DNA of 19,859 nt, taken from NCBI GenBank assembly GCA_035559315.1, contig DATMBJ010000260.1, forward strand, positions 1-19,859. The letters run 5' to 3'. Position 1 is the first letter of the stretch. Each line of letters starts with the position of its first letter. Shown piece after piece: positions 13,444-19,859 of the stretch. The position numbers were made by a program, and so were the translations under genes. Below the pieces are notes generated by a model. The model worked only from the letters and a program-made list of their open reading frames with translations. It did no database searches and was not told the DNA's origin. Source of the DNA: DATLZM01 sp035559315 (GTDB taxonomy: Bacteria; Actinomycetota; UBA4738; HRBIN12).

Positions 13444-14058
13444 ATGATGACGCGACGACCGGCCATAGAGATCGGGAGGGCGCTCCGGGAAGCGCGGAGG
13501 GCGCGGGGACTCACGCTGAAGCAGGCCGCCGAGCGTTCGCAGAGCCGCTTCCGGCCGACCTCGATCGCCGGCTACGAGCGGGGCGAGCGGAGCATCACGC
13601 TCGAGCGGTTCATCGACCTCTGCCGGCTCTACGGGATGGCCCCCGAGCGCCTCCTGGCGGAGATCGTCCGCAGGCTCGAGGGACGGCCGCCGGTCGTGGT
13701 GGACCTCACCAAGCTCGAGGAGATCGAGGCCGCCGAAGGGAGGATCGTCGCCGGCTTCGTCCGGGAGGTGGCGGCGCTCCGCGGGGAGCCGGGCAGGCGG
13801 ACGATCGCGCTCCGGGCCGGGGACCTCGAGGTGCTCGCGACCGCCGCGGGCCGGAGGCCGGAGGAGCTCGCCGAACGGATCGGGGCCGCCCTCCGGGAGG
13901 AGGAGCGCCGACGGGAGGAGGTTCGTCGACGGGAGGAGGAGCGTCGGCGGGAGGAGGCCCCTCCCGCGGAGAGGGGCGGAGCCGGGCCGGAGCGGGCCGA
14001 GGGGACCGCCTCCGACCGGGCCGACCCGCCGGGCGCGCCGCTCGTCACGTCCCCCTGA
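13444..14058 (+). CDS. BldD-like transcriptional regulator (XRE-type HTH) with an altered c-di-GMP motif
   Basis: 204 residues. The N-terminal HTH (residues 8-72) with LREARRARGLTLKQAAERSQ and IAGYERGERSITLERF corresponds to BldD of Streptomyces (YERGDRAVTVQRL). The second part, VVVDLTKLEEI through RTIALRAGDLEVLA, follows the BldD C-terminal domain that binds c-di-GMP. There the known motif RGD-X8-RQDD is replaced by R113-G-E-X8-R124-A-G-D127: same spacing, several residues changed. A charged tail of REEERR-like repeats follows. Two ATGs begin the gene (13444, 13447); the ribosome site is weak. Divergent from the kinase operon and preceded by S5. Likely a DNA-binding regulator; whether it binds c-di-GMP is open. 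Confidence 0.85.
   Translation: MMTRRPAIEIGRALREARRARGLTLKQAAERSQSRFRPTSIAGYERGERSITLERFIDLCRLYGMAPERLLAEIVRRLEGRPPVVVDLTKLEEIEAAEGRIVAGFVREVAALRGEPGRRTIALRAGDLEVLATAAGRRPEELAERIGAALREEERRREEVRRREEERRREEAPPAERGGAGPERAEGTASDRADPPGAPLVTSP
13895..13957 (+). repeat. 18-bp tandem repeat inside the bldD-like gene
   Basis: Three full units of GGGAGGAGGNNCGNCGNC start at 13895, 13913 and 13931, and a fourth partial unit begins at 13949. They encode the six-residue repeat REEERR/REEVRR/REEERR/REEA near residues 151-171. The near-identity of the DNA suggests recent repeat expansion by slippage. Confidence 0.85.
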
Positions 14059-14059
14059 G

Positions 14060-15004
14060 TCAGGCCCCCCTGAGGAAGGCGACGGTCTCGGAGAGCCCGT
14101 CCTCCAGGTGGGTCCAGGGCCGCCAGCCCAGGACCTCGGCGGCGAGCGAGGGGTCGAGGGCGATCCTCCGGATCTCGCCGGGCGGGAGCGGGCCGAAGGC
14201 GGGTCCCCCTCGGAACCCGGTGAGCTCCGCGAGCATCCGGAAGAGCCCGTTCACGGAGGTCTCGAGCCCGGTGCCCACGTTCACGACCCGCCCCGACCCC
14301 CGGTCCATGGCGAGCACGAACGCGTGGACGGTGTCGTCGATGAAGACGTAGTCCCGGGTCTGGTTCCCGTCGCCGAAGATCGTGGGGGTCTCCCCCGCGA
14401 GCATCCGGCGGGCGAAGATCGCGATCACCCCGGCCTCCCCGGTGGGGTCCTGCCGCGGTCCGTAGACGTTCCCGAGCAGGAGCGCGGTCCAGTCGAGCCC
14501 GCGGTCCCTGCCGTAGTGCGCGAGGTAGTCCAGCACGACCTTCTTGCTGATCCCGTAGGGCGAGGTGGGGCGGGCGCTCCAGGCCTGGGTCTCCCGCACC
14601 GGGAGCCGCCGCGGCTCCCCGTACACCGTCCCCCCGGAGGCGGCGTAGACCACCTTCCGGACGCCGGTCGCCGCCGCGCACTCCAGGACGTTGAGCGAGC
14701 CCATCACGTTGATGCTCGCGTCGCGGACCGGATCCTCGAGCGAGGGACGGACCCCGGACTGGGCCGCGAGGTGCATCACGACCTCGGGCCGGTGCCGCTC
14801 GAAGACCGACCGGAGGCCCTCGGCCCGGATGTCCATGTGGAAGAACGTGAACGCCCGCCCGTAGCCACGGGCGTCCGACAGGTTGGCGATCCGCCCCGTC
14901 GTGAGGTCGTCGACCGCCACCACGCGGTGGCCCTCGGCCAGGAGCCGGTCGCAGAGGTGCGACCCGATGAACCCCGCCCCGCCCGTGACGAGGATCGTGC
15001 TCAC
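14060..15004 (-). CDS. NAD-dependent sugar-nucleotide epimerase (GalE-like)
   Basis: 314 residues, extended short-chain dehydrogenase fold. NAD-binding GGAGFIGSH near the N-terminus; HLAAQSGVRPSLEDP; AASGGTVYGEP; the catalytic SPYGISK (Tyr and Lys); GNVYGPRQDP; FGDGNQTRDYVFIDD. These fit UDP-glucose or UDP-N-acetylglucosamine 4-epimerases, with a UDP-glucuronate epimerase as the alternative. It differs clearly from uxs at 9033, which carries the UXS-specific motifs. GTG 15004 gives the usual N-terminus MSTILVTGG. It follows tsaD by 19 nt on the same strand and probably ends the long tsa operon. Its stop and that of the bldD-like gene are one base apart. Confidence 0.88.
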   Translation of the reverse strand: MSTILVTGGAGFIGSHLCDRLLAEGHRVVAVDDLTTGRIANLSDARGYGRAFTFFHMDIRAEGLRSVFERHRPEVVMHLAAQSGVRPSLEDPVRDASINVMGSLNVLECAAATGVRKVVYAASGGTVYGEPRRLPVRETQAWSARPTSPYGISKKVVLDYLAHYGRDRGLDWTALLLGNVYGPRQDPTGEAGVIAIFARRMLAGETPTIFGDGNQTRDYVFIDDTVHAFVLAMDRGSGRVVNVGTGLETSVNGLFRMLAELTGFRGGPAFGPLPPGEIRRIALDPSLAAEVLGWRPWTHLEDGLSETVAFLRGA

Positions 15005-15023
15005 GGCCCGGCCCCCGGTCCCC

Positions 15024-16049
15024 TCACGTGAGCCGAAGGTTGGGGTCGGCGCCCACGTCGAGCGGGGTCCGCTCCCCCCGGGCGAGCCGGGAGGCGCCGA
15101 CGCAGGCGATCATCGCGGCGTTGTCGGTGCAGAGCTCGATGCTGGGGTAGAGGACCCGGAGGCCCGCCCGCTCCCCCTCCGCGAGCATCCGCTCGCGGAG
15201 CCGGGAGTTCGCGACGACCCCGCCCCCCAGGAGCACGGTATCCACGCCCCGGTCCCGGGCCGCCGCGATCGTCTTCTTCACCTGCACGTCGACGATGGCC
15301 TCCTGGAACGAGGCGGCCAGGTCCGCGGGGTCGACCTCCCGCCCCGCCTCCCGCTCGGCCCGGACGTAGCGGAGGACCGCGGTCTTGAGCCCCGACATCG
15401 AGAAGTCGTAGTCGCCGGAGTCCTCCATGGCCCGGGGGAAGCGGATCGCCTCGGGGTCCCCCTCGCGCGCCAGCCGGTCGAGGGCCGGGCCGCCGGGGAA
15501 GCCGAGGCCCAGGAACCGGGCGATCTTGTCGAAGGCCTCCCCGGCCGCGTCGTCCAGGGTCCGCCCGAGCACCTCGTGGCGGTGGAGCTCGGGCATGTGC
15601 ACGAGCAAGGTGTGGCCGCCCGACACCACGAGGCACACGTAGGGAGGCCGGGGCGGCCCGTGCTCGAGGAAGTTCGCCCAGATGTGCCCCTCGAGGTGGT
15701 TCACCCCGATGAGCGGCGCGCCGGTCGCGAGGGCCACGGCCTTCGCCGCGGCCATCCCGACGAGGAGCGCGCCGACCAGCCCCGGCCCGACCGTCACCGC
15801 CACGCCGCCGAGGTCGCCGAAGTCGCACCCCGCCTCCTCCAGGGCCCGGTCGAGGAGGGGGTTGAGGGCCTCGACGTGGGCCCGCGCGGCCACCTCCGGG
15901 ACCACCCCGCCGAACCGCTCGTGGAGGTCGGTCTGGCGGGCGATCAGGTTCGCGCGCAGGACCGCGCCGCCCCGGAGCACGCCCTCGCCGTCCTCCAGGA
16001 CCGCCACCGCGGTCTCGTCGCACGACGTCTCGATCCCCAGGATCAGCAC
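15024..16049 (-). CDS. tsaD: tRNA N6-threonylcarbamoyladenosine transferase TsaD
   Basis: 341 residues. With TsaB and TsaE it transfers threonylcarbamoyl from its AMP ester to A37 of ANN-decoding tRNAs. The N-terminus LILGIETSCDETAVAV is diagnostic. Metal ligands are H118 and H122 in VNHLEGH and D309 in CTDNAAMIA. VVSGGHTLL, DDAAGEAFDKIARFLGL, DFSMSGLKTAV and LGGGVVANSRLRE are further family blocks. Length is typical. GTG 16049 has GAGGAGG 4 nt upstream and lies 9 nt after the rimI stop. Probably essential. Confidence 0.97.
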   Translation of the reverse strand: MLILGIETSCDETAVAVLEDGEGVLRGGAVLRANLIARQTDLHERFGGVVPEVAARAHVEALNPLLDRALEEAGCDFGDLGGVAVTVGPGLVGALLVGMAAAKAVALATGAPLIGVNHLEGHIWANFLEHGPPRPPYVCLVVSGGHTLLVHMPELHRHEVLGRTLDDAAGEAFDKIARFLGLGFPGGPALDRLAREGDPEAIRFPRAMEDSGDYDFSMSGLKTAVLRYVRAEREAGREVDPADLAASFQEAIVDVQVKKTIAAARDRGVDTVLLGGGVVANSRLRERMLAEGERAGLRVLYPSIELCTDNAAMIACVGASRLARGERTPLDVGADPNLRLT

Positions 16050-16058
16050 CCCGCCTCC

Positions 16059-16604
16059 TCAGGGACGGACGCCCTCGGGGAGCGATGCGGCGATCGCTTC
16101 CAGCCGGGCGGCGTAGGCCGCCGAACGGATCCCGTCCACCCACATGATCAGCGCGTCCTCGTTCGTCTCCTGGTAGTAGTTCCGCCGGATCCCGACCGGG
16201 CGGAAGCCGAACCGGGCGTAGAGCCGCTGCGCCGGCCAGTTCGACACCCGGACCTCGAGCGACACCGCCTCCGCCCCCATCTCGATCGCGTGGAGGATCA
16301 GCTCGAGGAGGAGCCGGGTGCCGATCCTCCGGCGGTGGTGGAGGGGGTCCACGGCGATGTTCGTGACGTGGGCCTCCTCGCCGTAGAAGACGAGCCCCGC
16401 GTACCCCACGACCTGGCGGTTCAACCTGGCGACGAGGTAGCAGCGGCTCGAGGTGTCGCTCATCTCGGCGATGAACAGGTTCGGGGACCAGGGGCGCGGG
16501 TAGACCTGTCGCTCGATCGCCATCACGCCCCGGAGGTGGCGGCGGCGCATCCGGGTGATCTCGAGCCTAGCGGCCTCGACGCTCGTCCCAAGCGATCTCC
16601 GCAT
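16059..16604 (-). CDS. rimI: Ribosomal protein S18-alanine N-acetyltransferase RimI
   Basis: 181 residues, GNAT fold. Acetylates the N-terminal Ala of ribosomal protein S18. The acetyl-CoA motif is HVTNIAVDPLHHRRRIGTRLL; EVRVSNWPAQRLYARFGFRPVGIRRNYY is the typical C-terminal half. There is a 17-residue N-terminal extension and a C-terminal extension of about 25. ATG 16604 is chosen for the strong GAGGAGA 4 nt upstream, although it makes a 38-nt overlap with tsaB; a shorter start at ATG 16550 has no ribosome site. Position between tsaB and tsaD is conserved in actinobacteria. Confidence 0.93.
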   Translation of the reverse strand: MRRSLGTSVEAARLEITRMRRRHLRGVMAIERQVYPRPWSPNLFIAEMSDTSSRCYLVARLNRQVVGYAGLVFYGEEAHVTNIAVDPLHHRRRIGTRLLLELILHAIEMGAEAVSLEVRVSNWPAQRLYARFGFRPVGIRRNYYQETNEDALIMWVDGIRSAAYAARLEAIAASLPEGVRP

Positions 16605-17265
16605 CCGTTCTCCTCAGGTACAGCGGGACGACGTCGAACAGCCGGTCGTGCTCCTCCCGGAGGAACCGGGGCACCGCGAGCTCGATCAGGGCCGACGCCC
16701 GCGGGTGGGCGAACGCCGGCGAGGCGAACTCTACCCGACCGCGCAGCTCCTCGAGGGCCCGCCGGTAGCGGAGGGCGCCGTCGCCGACCACGAGGACCTC
16801 CCGGCCGAGCGCCTCGAGCTCCGCGACCAGCCGGTCGGGCGGCGCCACCTGGTACCCGCTCTCCCGGACCACCCCGCCCGGGGCCGGCTCGTAGATCGCG
16901 AAGAACACCTCCCCCCGGCGGGCGTCGATCACCGCCGCGATCCGCCGCGACGTGAACCGCACGCTGTAGGCCAGGGCGTCGAGCGAGGTGATGCCGACGA
17001 TCGGCACCCGGAGGACCTGGGCCAGGGTCTTCGCGGTCTCGACCCCCACCCGCAGGCCCGTGAACAGCCCCGGGCCGATCCCGACCACGACCCCCCCGAC
17101 CTGGGCGAGCTCCACGCCGCTCCACCGGAGGAGGTGCTCGAGCACGGCGGCCACCGACTCCTGCCGGGCCCGCCCCCCGACGGTCGCGGCGGCGAGCATC
17201 CCGCCCTCGGTGCCGAGGGCGACCGAGGAGGCCGTGGTCGAGGTGTCGATGCCGAGGACGATCAC
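16567..17265 (-). CDS. tsaB: tRNA threonylcarbamoyladenosine biosynthesis protein TsaB
   Basis: 232 residues. Scaffold partner of TsaD and TsaE in t6A synthesis, an ASKHA-fold protein without catalytic activity of its own. VIVLGIDTSTTASSVAL, GIGPGLFTGLRVGVETAKTLAQ and DARRGEVFFAIY are characteristic. GTG 17265 overlaps the tsaE stop by GTGA, and GGGGGG is upstream. The gene runs 38 nt into rimI. Confidence 0.95.
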   Translation of the reverse strand: MIVLGIDTSTTASSVALGTEGGMLAAATVGGRARQESVAAVLEHLLRWSGVELAQVGGVVVGIGPGLFTGLRVGVETAKTLAQVLRVPIVGITSLDALAYSVRFTSRRIAAVIDARRGEVFFAIYEPAPGGVVRESGYQVAPPDRLVAELEALGREVLVVGDGALRYRRALEELRGRVEFASPAFAHPRASALIELAVPRFLREEHDRLFDVVPLYLRRTDAEIAWDERRGR

Positions 17266-17753
17266 CGCTGCCCCCCGTCGGCGCGCCATGGCTCGAGGGC
17301 CCGCGCCAGCGGCTCCCAGCGCTCCGCCCAGGACCCCCCGACCGCCCGGACCACGACCCGCCGGACGTCGTCGCCGGAGGACGAGAGCTCGACCACCAGG
17401 TGGTCGCGGGGCAGGAGGCCCTCGATCACGTCGCCCCACTCCACGAACAGCACGCCCTCCTCGGCGACCTCCTCGATCCCCAGGTCCAGCACGTCCTGGA
17501 CCCGATCCAACCGGTAGACGTCGACGTGCACCACGGGCACCCGCCCCGGGTACTCCCGCACCAGCGTGAACGTCGGCGAGACGACGAGCTCGGTGACGCC
17601 GAGCGCCCGGGCCGCCCCCTGGACGAACGTCGTCTTCCCCGCGCCGAGCTCGCCGGTGAGCGCCACCGCGTCCCCGGGGCGGAGGAACCCGGCGATCGTC
17701 TCTCCGACGGCGCGGGTGTCCTCGGGGGTCTCGGCCCGGAGCTCCACCTCCAT
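17262..17753 (-). CDS. tsaE: tRNA threonylcarbamoyladenosine biosynthesis ATPase TsaE
   Basis: 163 residues. Small P-loop ATPase that drives the TsaB-TsaD cycle. Walker A is GELGAGKT (34-41); SPTF (59-62), HVDVYRL (76-82) and FVEWGD (103-108) are family blocks. ATG 17753 shares one base with the stop of the glycosylase gene (TGATG), indicating coupled translation. A slightly longer than usual C-terminal tail is rich in Arg and Trp. Confidence 0.95.
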   Translation of the reverse strand: MEVELRAETPEDTRAVGETIAGFLRPGDAVALTGELGAGKTTFVQGAARALGVTELVVSPTFTLVREYPGRVPVVHVDVYRLDRVQDVLDLGIEEVAEEGVLFVEWGDVIEGLLPRDHLVVELSSSGDDVRRVVVRAVGGSWAERWEPLARALEPWRADGGQR

Positions 17754-18349
17754 CAGAACAGCCCGAGCTGCTCCTCGACCGGCGGCGGCCGCTCGGCGAG
17801 GGCCGCCCGGACCTCCTCGAAGTCCCGGCGGAGCGCCTCCATCTGGCTGCTCGCCTGCCCCCCGCCGTGGAGCACGGCCGCGGGGTGGAAGGTGGGGATC
17901 ACGACCTTCCCCCGCCAGGCGAACCGCTGCCCCCGCACGCGGCTGATCGAGACCGGGCGGTCCAGGACGAACCGGGTCGCGAAGTTCCCGAGGGTCACGA
18001 TGATCCGCGGATCGATCAGGTCGATCTTCTCGAGGAGCCAGGGGGCGCAAGCCTCGATCTCGTCGGGGAGCGGGTCCCGGTTCCCCGGCGGCCTGCACAT
18101 GAGCACGTTCGCGATGTAGACGTCCTCGCGCCGCAGCCCGATCCCCTCGAGCATCCTCGTCAGGAGCTGGCCGGCGGCGCCGACGAAGGGCTCGCCCTGC
18201 CGGTCCTCGTGGTAGCCGGGGGCCTCGCCGATGAACATCAGCTCGGCGCGGGGGTTCCCCACGCCGTAGACCACCTGCGTCCGCCCCCGCGCCAGCCGGC
18301 ACCGCGTGCAGGACGCCGCCTCGCGCGCCGCCTCCTCGATCGTCCTCAC
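17753..18349 (-). CDS. Type-4 uracil-DNA glycosylase (4Fe-4S)
   Basis: 198 residues. Removes uracil from DNA. C14, C17, C85 and C101 (CTRC, LMCRPPG, EACAPW) match the iron-sulfur ligands of family 4. The active-site motif GEAPGYHED lies at 41-49, PFVGAAGQLL follows, and H155 sits in the second motif FHPAAVL. The protein ends in QLGLF, close to the QL(S/D)LF motif by which repair proteins bind the replication sliding clamp. GTG 18349 has GGAGG 4 nt upstream and overlaps the preceding stop by GTGA. Confidence 0.95.
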   Translation of the reverse strand: MRTIEEAAREAASCTRCRLARGRTQVVYGVGNPRAELMFIGEAPGYHEDRQGEPFVGAAGQLLTRMLEGIGLRREDVYIANVLMCRPPGNRDPLPDEIEACAPWLLEKIDLIDPRIIVTLGNFATRFVLDRPVSISRVRGQRFAWRGKVVIPTFHPAAVLHGGGQASSQMEALRRDFEEVRAALAERPPPVEEQLGLF

Positions 18350-19311
18350 GGAGCCTCCCCCAGCCCGGGCGCCCCCGCCACGCCGCGCGCCGCCCGGACC
18401 GCCCGCCGCACGGCCGTGGCCACCGCCCGTTCCGCCATCTCCGAAAGCTCGTCCTGCCCGGCCTCCGCCCCCCCGGTGGCGAGGCTGAACACCGCGTCGC
18501 CGTCCCATATCGTATGCGAGGGCCGGACGGCGGCCTCGAGGCCCCGGTGGCCGGCCACGGCCAAGGCGTGCGCCCCCTCCTTCTCGAGGGCGGCGTTCGT
18601 GGCGACGACCGCGAGCGTGGTGTTCGCCCCGGGCCGGAGGCCCGCGGGGCCCTCGGACCGGGGTCCGTCGCCCGTCTGGCCGGCGCCGGGCCAGGGCGGC
18701 CCCGGCTCGAGGTCCGGGCCCGGGCGGGCGCCGGCGAGCACGTTCCCCTCCTCGTCCAGGACCTCCCCCAGCGCGTTCACGACGACCAGGGTCCCCACGA
18801 CCACCGCCCCTCGGCGCTCGGCCGCGGAGCCCACCCCGCCCTTGCGCTGGCGGTGGGGGCCGCGGAGCTTGGCGACCGTGGCGCCGGTGCCCGCCCCCAC
18901 GCTCCCCTCCTCCACGGGGCCGGCGGACGCGGCCAGGCACGCGGCGTAGCCCTCGCGCGGGCCCGGGCGCGCCCCGGGGTCCCCGAGCGCCAGGTCGAAC
19001 ACGACGGCGGCCGGGACGATCGGCACCCTCGCCACGCCGGTGTCGAACCCGATCCCGCGCTCCTCGAGGAACCGCATCACGCCGTCCGCGGCGGCCAGGC
19101 CGAAGGCGCTGCCGCCCGTGAGGAGCACCGCGTGGACCTCCCGGACCAGCATCCCCGGCCGCAGGAGGTCGGTCTCCCGGGTCCCGGGCGCGCCGCCCCG
19201 GACCTCGCCCGACCCCACGGTCCCCGGCGGCGGCAGCACCACCGTGCACCCGGTGAGCCCCACGGGGTCGGTCCAGTGTCCGACGCGGACCCCGGGGACC
19301 TCGGTGATCAC
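18346..19311 (-). CDS. P1-family (DmpA/S58-type) peptidase
   Basis: 321 residues. Family of Ntn-type self-processing aminopeptidases/amidases. N-terminal ITEVPGVRVGHWTD and AVLLTGGSAFGLAAADGVMRFLEERGIGF are family blocks; GSVGAGTGATVAK follows. The C-terminal block GANTTLAVVATNAALEKEGA probably contains the self-cleavage site, with T231 after N230 as candidate nucleophile (Ser in DmpA). DGDAVFSLATG closes the domain. A Pro/Gly-rich insert (about 195-228) lies just before the processing site. GTG 19311 has GGGGAGGGG upstream and overlaps the preceding stop by GTGA. Substrate unknown. Confidence 0.9.
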   Translation of the reverse strand: MITEVPGVRVGHWTDPVGLTGCTVVLPPPGTVGSGEVRGGAPGTRETDLLRPGMLVREVHAVLLTGGSAFGLAAADGVMRFLEERGIGFDTGVARVPIVPAAVVFDLALGDPGARPGPREGYAACLAASAGPVEEGSVGAGTGATVAKLRGPHRQRKGGVGSAAERRGAVVVGTLVVVNALGEVLDEEGNVLAGARPGPDLEPGPPWPGAGQTGDGPRSEGPAGLRPGANTTLAVVATNAALEKEGAHALAVAGHRGLEAAVRPSHTIWDGDAVFSLATGGAEAGQDELSEMAERAVATAVRRAVRAARGVAGAPGLGEAP

Positions 19312-19859
19312 GTCGACCCCTCCCCGCCGAGGACCCGCGACGCGAACCCCTCGATCAGCGCGTTCAGGGCCTCGGGCCGCTCGAGCATCGGCACGTGCCC
19401 GGCGCCCTCCAGGACCGCGAGCTCCGCCCGGGGGAGGGCTCGGACCAGGGCCTCGGCCGCCGCCCGTGGGGTGACCCGGTCGTGGTCGCCGACCACGACC
19501 AGGACGGGGACCCGGACGTGCGCGAGGGCGTCCCGAAGGTCGGCCCCCACGAGGGAGGCGAGCCCGTTCGTCCACACGGTCGAGGGGGCCCGCGCGGCCA
19601 GGGCCACCACGTGCTCGACCGCCGCCCGCGGGGCGTGCGGGCCGAACTGCGTGAGGCGGGCGAGGAGCGCGCCCACGTCCGCCCGGCTCGCCATCACGTG
19701 CCGACGGAGCCCGTCCACCCGCCGGAGCGCCTCCGCGAGCGAGCGCCCCGGCCGCAGGATCTCGGCGAGCCCGCCCACGGCGCCCCGGACCAGGTCCCCC
19801 GCGGCCGCCCCCACCAGGACGAGCCCCGCGATCCGCGGCCCGAACAGCTCGGGGCGGGC
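19308..19859 (-). CDS. Alpha/beta hydrolase, C-terminal part; continues past the right edge
   Basis: About 183 C-terminal residues. LVLVGAAAGD lies near the window edge, where the fold places the strand after the nucleophile elbow; the nucleophile itself is outside. The acid is probably the Asp in VLVVVGDHDRVTP and the catalytic His is in GAGHVPMLERPEALN. No specific family is recognised. In many actinobacteria an alpha/beta hydrolase gene stands just before tsaE, which agrees with this place, although two other genes intervene here. Confidence 0.88.
   Translation of the reverse strand, partial: ARPELFGPRIAGLVLVGAAAGDLVRGAVGGLAEILRPGRSLAEALRRVDGLRRHVMASRADVGALLARLTQFGPHAPRAAVEHVVALAARAPSTVWTNGLASLVGADLRDALAHVRVPVLVVVGDHDRVTPRAAAEALVRALPRAELAVLEGAGHVPMLERPEALNALIEGFASRVLGGEGST

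Noticed and set aside
1..19859. tRNA, rRNA, CRISPR, transposase or phage genes
   Set aside because: No cloverleaf, spaced repeat array, recombinase motif or terminal inverted repeats were seen. Composition is even along the window, so recent insertion is not indicated.

Overview
The window is very GC-rich (roughly 70% or more by eye) and densely coding. It looks like a chromosomal piece of an actinobacterium (Actinomycetota). The reasons are the tsaE-tsaB-rimI-tsaD order typical of that phylum, a BldD-type regulator, a secreted DUF1996 protein, many GTG starts and many ATGA/GTGA stop-start overlaps. The exact class cannot be fixed from the sequence alone. I see no rRNA, tRNA, CRISPR array, IS element or phage gene.

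Left part (1-10013) is a surface-polysaccharide region. A minus-strand operon reads, in order of transcription: a P-loop kinase-like protein (2912-2145), a GT4 glycosyltransferase (2152-1031), a second P-loop kinase-like protein (1034-300) and a third that runs off the left edge (296-1). Divergent from it is a Wzz/Wzc-type BY-kinase (3097-4767). Then come a secreted DUF1996 protein, a small membrane protein, a doubtful small ORF and a secreted beta-propeller-like protein, all on the minus strand. A plus-strand pair, UDP-glucose dehydrogenase and UDP-xylose synthase (7657-10013), supplies UDP-glucuronate and UDP-xylose.

Middle part (10077-14058) is regulatory: a histidine kinase and its coupled NarL-type response regulator, a second NarL-type response regulator with its own promoter, and a divergent BldD-like protein whose c-di-GMP motif is altered.

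Right part (14060-19859) is one tightly coupled minus-strand operon: alpha/beta hydrolase (cut by the right edge), P1-family peptidase, type-4 uracil-DNA glycosylase, tsaE, tsaB, rimI, tsaD and a sugar-nucleotide epimerase. It combines tRNA t6A synthesis, ribosomal protein acetylation and DNA repair, and ends in a sugar gene.

The main discovery is a repeated promoter module that I do not recognise. A near-palindrome, GTA-N7-TAC (best form CGACGTAGCG-N4-TACGTCG), occurs six times, always between genes. Five of the six sites have a -10-like TAnnnT hexamer (once CAnnnT) that starts 35 nt (once 36 nt) downstream, and no shared -35 box. One site sits exactly midway between two divergent -10 hexamers and appears to drive both the glycosyltransferase operon and the BY-kinase. 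The other good sites precede the propeller gene, ugd-uxs, the second response regulator and the bldD-like gene; the sixth (before the small ORF) is weak. This suggests one activator controlling polysaccharide production together with its regulators. By contrast, the histidine kinase and the small membrane protein have ordinary -35/-10 promoters and no such site.
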